Source: Thiohalobacter sp. | Lineage (GTDB): Bacteria; Pseudomonadota; Gammaproteobacteria; DSM-19610 | Direction: 5' to 3' | Assembly (NCBI GenBank): GCA_027080445.1 | Contig: JALWRY010000481.1 | Span: 1 to 10,366, forward strand | DNA: 10,366 bases | Shown: positions 1 through 5,224 of the stretch, in pieces | Numbering within the stretch: the stretch's first letter is position 1 | Layout of the letters: the number at the start of each line of letters is the position of its first letter | Notes under the pieces: generated by a model | Databases searched by the model: none | What the model saw: only the letters and a program-made list of their open reading frames with translations | What the model was told of the DNA's origin: nothing | Position numbers and translations under genes: made by a program

Positions 1-231
1 GGCGCCGTGTTCCATTTGTTACAGGCCAGCCTGGGTCTGGTGTTCTCGCCCGAGAAACCGCAACTGCGCTTCTACCACCCGCAACTGCCCGACTACCTGG
101 ACCGGCTGGAGATCACCAACCTGCGCGTCGCCGACGGCGTCATCGACCTGGCCTTCCGCCGCCATCCGCGCGATGTGGGTATCAACGTATTGCACAAGGA
201 AGGGGATGTCGAGATCGCGGTTATCGTTTAA
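1..231 (+). CDS. Glycogen debranching enzyme (amylo-alpha-1,6-glucosidase), C-terminal fragment
   Basis: This is the last 76 codons of a + strand gene that enters from the left edge; its start lies outside the window. The tail has the pattern seen at the C-terminus of bacterial amylo-alpha-1,6-glucosidase-type debranching enzymes: a buried LLQASLGL helix, then LRFYHPQLPDYLD, ITNLRVADGVIDL, and a closing beta-sandwich strand set ending VNVL/EGDVEIAVI-like. By family knowledge such enzymes hydrolyse alpha-1,6 branches of glycogen in the cytoplasm. The presence of glycogen synthase at the other edge of the window agrees with a glycogen gene neighbourhood. The TAA stop (229-231) overlaps the stop of the convergent cytochrome gene. 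Recognition is from memory of the family's C-terminal pattern; a related glycoside hydrolase tail cannot be excluded because the catalytic part is not visible. Confidence 0.72.
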   Translation, partial: GAVFHLLQASLGLVFSPEKPQLRFYHPQLPDYLDRLEITNLRVADGVIDLAFRRHPRDVGINVLHKEGDVEIAVIV

Positions 232-665
232 TCCGTCAGAAGCTGTTTAACCCGCCTGACCTGTTCGGCCGTGACCAAACGGGCATCGTGGTTGCCCCAG
301 GCATTACGTTCATAGTTGATGACATCGGCGATTGACAGGTCATCCAGCGAGGCGCCGAATGCCGGCATGCGTCCATTGTTTCCACCGTGAATTACTTTGG
401 CGATATGTATGTTCACCGGTCCGGTGACCACGGTGCTGCCTTTAAGCGCAGGCGCGCCCAGCGTCATCTGTCCCTGGCCGGAGCTTAAATGGCAGGCGGC
501 GCATTTTTGTCGATAGAGCCGGTACCCGTGTTCCAGTTTCCGGATTTGTGCCGGCCGCCACACAGACGTATCCCAGCGCGCTGCCGCGGCCTGTTCGCTG
601 TCCTGGTGACCGCAAGCGGCCTGCAGGCCGCTTGCCAGGAGTATGGATATAAACTTCAGTTTCAT
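228..665 (-). CDS. Small exported c-type cytochrome (class I, cox II C-terminal-domain-like)
   Basis: A 145-aa mono-haem cytochrome c, presumably a periplasmic or membrane-anchored electron carrier. The N-terminus (MKLKFISILLASGLQAAC) is a short signal peptide. Cys18 could be a lipidation site, but the lipobox is poor (Q at -3), so ordinary cleavage is equally possible. The haem site is C55-A-A-C58-H59, and Met100 in GRMPAFG is the expected sixth ligand. The segment ADVINYERNAWGN (about 113-125) closely resembles the end of the cytochrome domain fused to subunit II of caa3-type oxidases, but here the domain stands alone with no cupredoxin part. The redox partner is not encoded in the window. 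No clear Shine-Dalgarno is seen before the ATG at 665. The gene converges on the debranching-enzyme gene with a 4-bp overlap and is divergent from the peroxiredoxin. Confidence 0.9.
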   Translation of the reverse strand: MKLKFISILLASGLQAACGHQDSEQAAAARWDTSVWRPAQIRKLEHGYRLYRQKCAACHLSSGQGQMTLGAPALKGSTVVTGPVNIHIAKVIHGGNNGRMPAFGASLDDLSIADVINYERNAWGNHDARLVTAEQVRRVKQLLTD

Positions 666-732
666 GGGTTCGAGGTCATTTTCCGTACAGGATGATCATC
701 CCTTATCTGATAGAAAACACAAATAAATTAAA

Positions 733-769
733 ATAGCTAATACCTATTAGAATTATTCTAGTAATTAAT
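733..769 (+). promoter_or_regulatory. OxyR-like operator upstream of the peroxiredoxin
   Basis: Positions 733-747 read ATAGCTAATACCTAT, which matches every specified base of the published OxyR dimer half-operator ATAGntnnnanCTAT. The full operator has a second copy 7 bp further on; the corresponding stretch 755-769 keeps only a minority of the specified bases. Within the site, CTAATA-cc-TATTAG (737-750) is a perfect palindrome. The site also fits the general LysR-family T-N11-A rule (T734, A746). It lies just upstream of a TATAAT at 776-781, where an activating OxyR would contact RNA polymerase. The surrounding DNA is very AT-rich, which raises the chance of accidental matches. Regulation by OxyR is inferred. 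Confidence 0.5.
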
Positions 770-775
770 TGGATT

Positions 776-781
776 TATAAT
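776..781 (+). promoter_or_regulatory. Candidate -10 element for the peroxiredoxin
   Basis: A perfect TATAAT hexamer 78 bp before the start codon, in an AT-rich stretch. The hexamer 17 bp upstream (TTATTC, 753-758) is a poor -35, as expected for a promoter that needs an activator; the OxyR-like site overlaps that position. The predicted transcript start is near 788, giving a leader of about 70 nt. Confidence 0.45.
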
Positions 782-799
782 TTAGTTTCTCCTAAATTA
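778..799 (+). repeat. 8-bp inverted repeat in the peroxiredoxin promoter/leader
   Basis: TAATTTAG (778-785) and CTAAATTA (792-799) are perfect inverted copies around a 6-nt loop TTTCTC. The repeat overlaps the end of the TATAAT and the predicted transcription start, so it could be a second operator or a 5' RNA hairpin. Function is unknown. Confidence 0.4.
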
Positions 800-859
800 C
801 TAATCAACCCTGGCTGCACACTCGCCAGTCATAGAGTAAACCTGACAGGAGTAATTCAA

Positions 860-1504
860 ATGACCGATACCACTGAAATGCACATGCCCCGCCTCAACGA
901 ACCGGCGCCGGACTTCAATGCAGTAACCACACAGGGCCCAAAAACATTGGGCGATTACAAGGGGAAATGGCTGGTGCTGTTCTCTCACCCGGCTGATTTT
1001 ACACCGGTATGTACGACGGAATTTATGGCTTTTGCAAAACGGTACGATGAATTCCGTAAGATCAACACGGAACTGCTTGGTCTGTCGATCGACAGCCATT
1101 TTTCACACCTTGCATGGATACGCAACATCAAGGAAAAATTCGGCGTGGATATTCCGTTCCCGATCATCGCTGACCTCGATATGAATGTCGCCAGGACTTA
1201 TGGCATGATTCACCCCGGTGCGGCAGATACATCCGCTGTGCGTGCCACATTTATCATCGATGACAAGGGTGTGTTACGTGCGATGGTCTACTACCCCATG
1301 ACCAACGGGCGTTCAATTGATGAGTTTATCCGCCTGGTTACTGCCTTGCAGACATCCGACGCCAATGGTGTCGCGACTCCGGAAGGTTGGCAGCCGGGGG
1401 ACAAGGTCATTGTCCCGCCACCCGCGACTACTGATGCGGCGCAGGCGCGTCTCGGCGAGGGGCATGAATGTGTAGACTGGTACTTCTGCAAGAAGGCGCT
1501 GTAA
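860..1504 (+). CDS. Peroxiredoxin, Prx6 (1-Cys/archaeal AhpC-like) subgroup
   Basis: A 214-aa cytoplasmic thiol peroxidase that reduces H2O2, alkyl hydroperoxides or peroxynitrite. The AhpC/TSA thioredoxin fold carries the active-site loop HPADFTPVCTTEF with peroxidatic Cys51 and the conserved Pro44 and Thr48. The C-terminal dimer/decamer arm has the long Prx6-type extension (VYYPMTNGRSIDEFIRLV, then EGWQPGDKVIVPP). The tail CVDWYFC contains Cys204 and Cys210, the same two-cysteine arrangement as archaeal Prx6-like enzymes such as that of Aeropyrum pernix, where a C-terminal Cys resolves the sulfenic acid. So this is probably a 2-Cys mechanism despite the 1-Cys family label. AGGAG at 847-851 is spaced 8 nt from the ATG. 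The gene stands alone with its own promoter, and the OxyR-like site suggests peroxide induction. Confidence 0.95.
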   Translation: MTDTTEMHMPRLNEPAPDFNAVTTQGPKTLGDYKGKWLVLFSHPADFTPVCTTEFMAFAKRYDEFRKINTELLGLSIDSHFSHLAWIRNIKEKFGVDIPFPIIADLDMNVARTYGMIHPGAADTSAVRATFIIDDKGVLRAMVYYPMTNGRSIDEFIRLVTALQTSDANGVATPEGWQPGDKVIVPPPATTDAAQARLGEGHECVDWYFCKKAL

Positions 1505-1520
1505 AAAATACTGTCCGTTG

Positions 1521-1554
1521 TCCGGCCGGTGGGTGGAGATTTCCACTGGCCGGA
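1521..1554 (+). terminator. Strong GC-rich hairpin after the peroxiredoxin gene
   Basis: Positions 1521-1532 and 1543-1554 form a 12-bp stem (one G-U pair) around a 10-nt loop, 16 nt after the peroxiredoxin stop. There is no following U-run, so it is not a classical intrinsic terminator. It could be an RNA 3'-end stabiliser or a Rho-associated terminator. Confidence 0.5.
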
Positions 1555-1622
1555 ACAAGCTGATAGTCTCTGCCCTGAATCTGTCCGGTGCGCGTGACAG
1601 ACTGTATTAAGGGACTTGCTGT

Positions 1623-2045
1623 ATGGCCGTAAAACGTTTCAGTTTTCTCAATTTTCTCATCCGCTTTGTCATGGCGTTGATCCTGGTGTTCGGTACCTAT
1701 AACCCCTCTGGCTGGTCCTGGTATCACTGGGTCACGCAGGCGCCGGACAAGATCGACCCGTTGCTGATTTTTGCCGGCGTGGTGCTGTTGATCGGTTGGG
1801 TGATTTACCTGCGCGCCACGCTGCGCTCGCTGGGTGAGATTGGCACCATCCTTGCGGTGGCATTTTTTGCCGCGCTGACCTGGGTGATGATCGACTACGG
1901 TCTGCTGTCACTGGATAGCCCCACGGTTTTTACCTGGGTGATACTCAGTATGCTGTCGGCCATCATGGCCACGGGTATGTCCTGGTCACATATTCGCCGG
2001 CGCATGTCCGGGCAGCTGGATGTGGATGGTGTCGAGGAAGACTGA
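1623..2045 (+). CDS. Four-helix integral membrane protein, DUF6524-like
   Basis: A 140-aa inner-membrane protein of unknown function. Four hydrophobic segments are seen at about residues 9-25, 47-63, 74-94 and 102-120. A conserved-looking motif NPSGWSWYHW (27-36) follows helix 1, and a charged C-terminal tail ends in acidic residues. The sequence resembles the DUF6524 family, small membrane proteins with an FNPSGWSWYHW-type motif after the first helix. The positive residues R14, R64 and R68 suggest cytoplasmic loops, and the RRR at 125-127 after helix 4 suggests a cytoplasmic C-terminus. A GGGA at 1611-1614 precedes the ATG by 8 nt. It lies 118 bp after the peroxiredoxin and 41 bp before tadA on the same strand. 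The neighbours do not reveal its job. Confidence 0.85.
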   Translation: MAVKRFSFLNFLIRFVMALILVFGTYNPSGWSWYHWVTQAPDKIDPLLIFAGVVLLIGWVIYLRATLRSLGEIGTILAVAFFAALTWVMIDYGLLSLDSPTVFTWVILSMLSAIMATGMSWSHIRRRMSGQLDVDGVEED

Positions 2046-2048
2046 ATA

Positions 2049-2069
2049 AAAAGGGTACTGACCCCTTTT
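2049..2069. terminator. Small symmetrical hairpin between the membrane protein gene and tadA
   Basis: AAAAGGG (2049-2055) and CCCTTTT (2063-2069) form a perfect 7-bp inverted repeat around TACTGAC. Read on the + strand, the stem ends in a 4-T run; read on the - strand it also ends in T's. It could act as a weak bidirectional terminator. It also resembles the dispersed GGGGTCAG-type intergenic repeats of some gammaproteobacteria, but only one copy is present here. Confidence 0.4.
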
Positions 2070-2086
2070 AAGTGAATTGAACGGGA

Positions 2087-2545
2087 ATGGATGAAGATAT
2101 TTACTGGATGAGGCGTGCGCTGTCGTTGGCGCAGCGGGCGGCGGCAGAAGATGATGAAGTGCCGGTCGGTGCCGTGGTCGTACGCGATGGTGAGATGCTT
2201 GGTCAGGGCTGGAACCGACCCATCTCCACCAACGATCCCACTGCGCATGCTGAAGTTGTGGCATTGCGTGATGCGGCCGAACACGAAGGCAACTACCGGC
2301 TGACTGGCGCCACCCTGTACGTTACCCTGGAGCCCTGCCTGATGTGCGCCGGTGCGATGATACATGCGCGTATCGGCCGTCTTGTGTTTGCGGCCAGCGA
2401 TCCCAAACGGGGCGCTGTCAACAGTACTTCGCACGCCTTTGAAACACAGGGATTGAATCACCACATCGAGGTAGAGGGCGGCGTGCTGGCGGCGGAGTGT
2501 GCACAGGTATTACAGGACTTTTTTCGGGTACGTCGCGGGAGTTGA
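2087..2545 (+). CDS. tadA: tRNA-specific adenosine deaminase
   Basis: A 152-aa zinc-dependent cytidine-deaminase-fold enzyme that converts the wobble A34 of tRNA-Arg(ACG) to inosine, an essential reaction in most bacteria. The zinc site and proton shuttle are intact: HAE with His54 and Glu56, and PCLMC with Cys84 and Cys87, all at the expected spacing. EVPVGAVVV (24-32), the NDPTAHAE loop (49-56) and the tail DPKRGAVNS are typical of TadA rather than of free-base deaminases. The N-terminus MDEDIYWMRRALSLA aligns with the YWMRHAL region of E. coli TadA, supporting the ATG at 2087, although the upstream CGGGA abuts the start and is a poor ribosome site. It follows the membrane protein gene by 41 bp. 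Confidence 0.96.
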   Translation: MDEDIYWMRRALSLAQRAAAEDDEVPVGAVVVRDGEMLGQGWNRPISTNDPTAHAEVVALRDAAEHEGNYRLTGATLYVTLEPCLMCAGAMIHARIGRLVFAASDPKRGAVNSTSHAFETQGLNHHIEVEGGVLAAECAQVLQDFFRVRRGS

Positions 2546-2567
2546 AAATCCCCGTATCACTGGTTCA

Positions 2568-2600
2568 ATAGCCTGGTGGACAAGATGTCTGCCAGGCTAT
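2568..2600. terminator. Near-perfect 15-bp hairpin downstream of tadA
   Basis: Positions 2568-2582 and 2586-2600 pair along 15 bp: 13 Watson-Crick pairs plus two adjacent G-U wobbles. The loop is only AGA. It begins 22 nt after the tadA stop. No T-run follows on either strand, so it is a hairpin of uncertain role, perhaps a 3'-end stabiliser, processing site or palindromic intergenic element. Confidence 0.5.
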
Positions 2601-2650
2601 ACCGGTACAATTGAATTGCCATTTACTGCATCTGTTTCACGGAGGAAACC

Positions 2651-3076
2651 ATGCGTACTTTTCCCGGCCCCGCCCTGGCAACCGTACTTTCCCTTGTCAT
2701 GGTAATGACGCCCGCCGCGCACGCCAGTGTGTATCGCTGTATCGGCAAAGAGGGGCGTATCAGTTACCAGCAGATTCGCTGTCATAGTGAAGCCAGACCC
2801 ATGCGCCTGAAGGACAGGCAACGCGGTTTGTCCGCCTTGCGTCCAGGTGAAAAAGCCTTGCTGAAGTACTACCGTAAAAAAGATGCTGAACGCTATCGCA
2901 AGCATCGGGGCAGGGAGCGGAAGTCGACCCGGGACGCCAGGATGTGCCTGGATCGAAAAAAACAGCTGGAAGTTGTTCGGGCAAAGTTGCGTCATGGCTA
3001 CACGCTGAAGGAAGACGCCGCCCTGCACCACAAGCGCGATGCTGCACAAGCCTACCTGCGGAAGTTTTGCTCCTGA
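2651..3076 (+). CDS. Small exported Cys-containing basic protein, DUF4124-like N-terminus
   Basis: A 141-aa protein of unknown function, predicted to be exported. Residues 1-26 form a signal peptide with cleavage after AHA (about 25). Directly after it, VYRCIGKEGRISYQQIRC (27-44) resembles the start of DUF4124, a small periplasmic domain with a Y-x-C-x-x-x-x-G-x-x-x-Y pattern. The rest is rich in Lys and Arg (about residues 72-112), probably helical and unusually basic for a periplasmic protein. Four cysteines (30, 44, 99, 140) could form two disulfides. GGAGG at 2641-2645 sits 5 nt before the ATG, a strong ribosome site. Gene context (tadA before, metallo-beta-lactamase fold after) does not suggest a role. 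The DUF4124 link is tentative. Confidence 0.8.
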   Translation: MRTFPGPALATVLSLVMVMTPAAHASVYRCIGKEGRISYQQIRCHSEARPMRLKDRQRGLSALRPGEKALLKYYRKKDAERYRKHRGRERKSTRDARMCLDRKKQLEVVRAKLRHGYTLKEDAALHHKRDAAQAYLRKFCS

Positions 3077-3160
3077 GTCGGGTGGAATCGCGGGGTGAGG
3101 TGGAACAAGCCGGGCCGGTGCGGCGTCATACCCGGTAAGTTATTGAAAACAGGTATGCCC

Positions 3161-4138
3161 ATGTTTGAGTTTCCCCGTACGCTATCGCTGCTTGTTCTGC
3201 TGGTTTCGCTGCTTTGCCCGGGTCTGGCGGCCAGTGCAGGTGCGACGACTTATGCCCCCACCCAAGTCGATATGACCTTGAAGCAAGTCTCGCCACACGT
3301 CTACTTTGTGCAGGGCAAGGCCGGTATCGCGACCGATAATGAAGGTTTTATCTCCAATGCCGGTGTGGTCATCACGGACGCGGGGATTGTGCTCTTTGAT
3401 AGCCTGGGTACACCTTCGCTGGCGAACAAACTGCTGGGACTGATCCGGCAAGTCAGCGACAGGCCGATCGTGCGTGTCGTGACCAGCCACTACCATGCCG
3501 ATCATATTTACGGCTTGCAGGTGTTCGAGGATCTCGGTGCGGATATCTGGGCGCCCCTGGGAGCGGAAAACTACCTGCGTTCGGAGGGTGCTGCGGCGAG
3601 GCTGGAAGAACGTCGTCTGTCGCTGAGTCCCTGGGTCAATGATGATACCCGGCTGGTCGAGCCCGACCGTTACATCGACAAGCCGGAGGTTTTCACGCTG
3701 GGTGGTGTGAAGATGACAGTAGTGCCGGTTGGCGCCGCCCACTCTGATGGTGATATGACGCTCTATGTGGAACCGGATGGCGTGTTGTTCTCCGGCGATA
3801 TTATTTTTGAAGGACGTGTCCCTTTTATGGGTGACGCCAATTCAAGGCACTGGCTGGAAGTGCTGGAACATATCGAGAAACGCAAGTTGACCGCGCTGGT
3901 GCCGGGCCACGGCGCGGCGGCGCGTGACCCGAACCGCGCCATTGCCGATACGCGTCACTACCTGGCCTACCTGCGCAAGGCCATGGGCGCCGCAGTCGAA
4001 GAGATGATCCCCTTCGACGAAGTGTATGACACCGTGGACTGGTCGCAGTTTGAGCATCTGCCGGCTTTTCGTGAGGCCAACCGGCGCAATGCCTTGCAGG
4101 TGTACCTGTCGATGGAAGCCGAGTCGTTCGACCAATAG
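3161..4138 (+). CDS. Exported metallo-beta-lactamase-fold hydrolase
   Basis: A 325-aa zinc hydrolase of the MBL superfamily, predicted to be periplasmic. I chose the ATG at 3161 because an AGG (3151-3153) lies 7 nt upstream and the N-terminus is then a standard signal peptide (MFEFPRTLSLLVLLVSLLCPGLAASA, cleavage near residue 26). The ATG at 3155 is equally possible. An in-frame GTG at 3095 would put a 22-residue extension before the signal peptide and is unlikely. Both metal sites are complete: H110-x-H112-x-D114-H115 in TSHYHADH, His194 in GAAHSDGD, Asp213 in FSGD and His250 in VPGHG. The GAAHSDGDMTLYV and LFSGDIIFEGRVP segments resemble the SoxH/quinoprotein-relay-associated branch rather than glyoxalase II or a true lactamase. 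Substrate is unknown and no sox or pqq genes are in view. Confidence 0.88.
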   Translation: MFEFPRTLSLLVLLVSLLCPGLAASAGATTYAPTQVDMTLKQVSPHVYFVQGKAGIATDNEGFISNAGVVITDAGIVLFDSLGTPSLANKLLGLIRQVSDRPIVRVVTSHYHADHIYGLQVFEDLGADIWAPLGAENYLRSEGAAARLEERRLSLSPWVNDDTRLVEPDRYIDKPEVFTLGGVKMTVVPVGAAHSDGDMTLYVEPDGVLFSGDIIFEGRVPFMGDANSRHWLEVLEHIEKRKLTALVPGHGAAARDPNRAIADTRHYLAYLRKAMGAAVEEMIPFDEVYDTVDWSQFEHLPAFREANRRNALQVYLSMEAESFDQ

Positions 4139-4141
4139 CGC

Positions 4142-4160
4142 GGGAAAAGCCTTTCTTCCC
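4142..4160. terminator. Short hairpin between two convergent genes
   Basis: GGGAA (4142-4146) and TTCCC (4156-4160) are a 5-bp inverted repeat filling the 22-bp gap between the stops of the MBL-fold gene and the PEP-CTERM gene. Its position suits a shared terminator, but the stem is short and there is no long T-run. Confidence 0.25.
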
Positions 4161-4844
4161 TCAGGCCGATTTCCTGTGCCGGGATACGCCGATCAATCCC
4201 AGCAGGCCGGAAACAAACAACCAGGCGGCTGCCGGGACAGGAACAACCGAGGGTGTGACGCTGATAGCGCCGACATAAAACTGGTAGCCGTTGGAGACAT
4301 CCGAATCCCCGAGGATATTCGGGTTGACGAAATCAAATGTCGTACCGGTCAGATCGGTGGAGAAGTGATGGGCAAGGTCGAAGCTTGTCATGGGCGCGCC
4401 GTCCACGCTCAGTTGAAAAATACCATCAAACGTATTGCCATGATAGCCATTGATAAAGGTGACGTCAGACAGTGAAACCGGCTGGCTGAAACTCAGGCGC
4501 AGCTGTTCGTCAAACGTGACGTTGTCATCGGAAGACGGGCCGCACTGGTCACCTGTGGTCAGTACCTTGCACACGCCAAGTCCGGCGTAGCCTGAATCCA
4601 TATAGGCGTAATAGTCCAGTTTGCCATCAGCCGAGTGGCCGGTGGCATCCAGGGTAATGCCACCTTCGGTATCGGTAAAGGTGGTGTAGCCTTTTTCGTT
4701 TCCGTTTGCCAGGGACACGAAGTCAAAGGTGACTGCACTGGCCAGTGTAGAGCCAAACATCAGGGCAGTGGCTGTGCCAAGCGCCATGAGGCGGACCTTT
4801 TTTATTGGCCACGCGCGTACAACTGATCTGACAGGGTTTTCCAT
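4161..4844 (-). CDS. PEP-CTERM (VPLPA-type) cell-surface/secreted protein
   Basis: A 227-aa exported protein predicted to be processed by an exosortase. An N-terminal signal peptide (hydrophobic core about 19-32, cleavage after ASA at 37) follows a basic leader. The mature part (38-200) is a beta-rich domain with many Gly, Asp and Thr and a possible disulfide Cys92-Cys101. The end has the tripartite sorting tail: VPVPAAAWLF (201-210), a hydrophobic helix with SGLLGLIGV, and a basic tip SRHRKSA. By family knowledge this tail is removed by an exosortase, usually in species making exopolysaccharide; no exosortase is in this window. GGAGG lies just before the ATG at 4844; Met20 is a possible alternative start. 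It sits 20 bp after the 70-aa gene on the same strand, so the two are probably cotranscribed. Confidence 0.88.
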   Translation of the reverse strand: MENPVRSVVRAWPIKKVRLMALGTATALMFGSTLASAVTFDFVSLANGNEKGYTTFTDTEGGITLDATGHSADGKLDYYAYMDSGYAGLGVCKVLTTGDQCGPSSDDNVTFDEQLRLSFSQPVSLSDVTFINGYHGNTFDGIFQLSVDGAPMTSFDLAHHFSTDLTGTTFDFVNPNILGDSDVSNGYQFYVGAISVTPSVVPVPAAAWLFVSGLLGLIGVSRHRKSA

Positions 4845-4864
4845 AATATCCTCCGGTGATGTTG

Positions 4865-5077
4865 TTATTTCGCCAGCGCCAGTGTGGGGCGCCTGTGGTG
4901 AGTGGAGCAGGTGGATTCGGTTGGCGAGGTTTCCAGTTTGCTTTCCAGCAGCGCGCTCAGGGTGTCGAGGTCAGCAAACGCCTGTTGCGTTTCCCGCTCG
5001 ACCGATTCCAGCACGCCATTCACTCTTTGCGGGTCGGTACGGTCACGGCGATAGATGCGTACGATGTAATTTTCCAC
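4865..5077 (-). CDS. Small hypothetical protein (70 aa), first gene of the PEP-CTERM operon
   Basis: A 70-aa protein of unknown function. I take it as real because it has a good ribosome site (GGGAG, complement of 5084-5088, 6 nt before the start), a well-placed promoter upstream, and a 20-bp spacing to the next gene. The start is GTG (5075-5077). The first half, beginning MENYIVRIYRR and continuing through DPQRVNGVLESVE to ADLDTLSALLE (about residue 45), looks like a compact domain with an opening beta strand and an amphipathic helix. I have the impression of similar small proteins in other beta- and gammaproteobacteria, but no named family. The last 20 residues are polar and probably disordered. 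No signal peptide or membrane helix is seen, so it is probably cytoplasmic. It may be an accessory or regulatory partner of the PEP-CTERM protein or of the BTAD regulator; this is speculation. Confidence 0.65.
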   Translation of the reverse strand: MENYIVRIYRRDRTDPQRVNGVLESVERETQQAFADLDTLSALLESKLETSPTESTCSTHHRRPTLALAK

Positions 5078-5105
5078 GTTGTTCTCCCGTAGTGCTTTGG
5101 GAGAG

Positions 5106-5140
5106 ACTATGCGTGACAGGGACTTACAGGAGACTTACAG
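5106..5140 (-). promoter_or_regulatory. SARP-style promoter: 11-bp-period direct repeats plus -10 element
   Basis: On the - strand, CTGTAAGTC occurs twice exactly (complements of 5132-5140 and 5121-5129), with starts 11 bp apart, so the copies lie on the same face of the helix. Nine bp downstream is CATAGT (complement of 5106-5111), a 4-of-6 match to TATAAT. Transcription would start near 5099, giving a leader of about 20 nt to the GTG at 5077. No sigma-70-like -35 is present; the repeats occupy that place. Direct repeats of 11-bp period close upstream of the -10 are the known binding architecture of SARP activators, and the nearest upstream gene encodes a protein of that class. The binding assignment is inferred. 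Confidence 0.55.
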
Positions 5141-5206
5141 AAACGAATGAATGGGAAAAAAGTCCCTTGTCAGTGCCAGGGTGCTGGATTGACAGGAGGT
5201 GGGAGC

Positions 5207-5224
5207 GAACGGGGCTTGCCGTTC
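5207..5224. terminator. Hairpin at the 3' end of the BTAD regulator gene
   Basis: GAACGG (5207-5212) and CCGTTC (5219-5224) form a perfect 6-bp stem around a 6-nt loop, overlapping the regulator's TGA stop (5223-5225). There is no T-run after it on the - strand, so a terminator role is uncertain. Confidence 0.3.

Noticed and set aside
3095..3160. Upstream GTG extension of the MBL-fold gene
   Set aside because: It would add 22 polar residues before a normal signal peptide; the ATG at 3155 or 3161 is more plausible.
5121..5140. Direct repeats as a CRISPR or tandem-repeat remnant
   Set aside because: There are only two 9-bp copies separated by 2 bp; this fits an operator, not a CRISPR array or expanding repeat.
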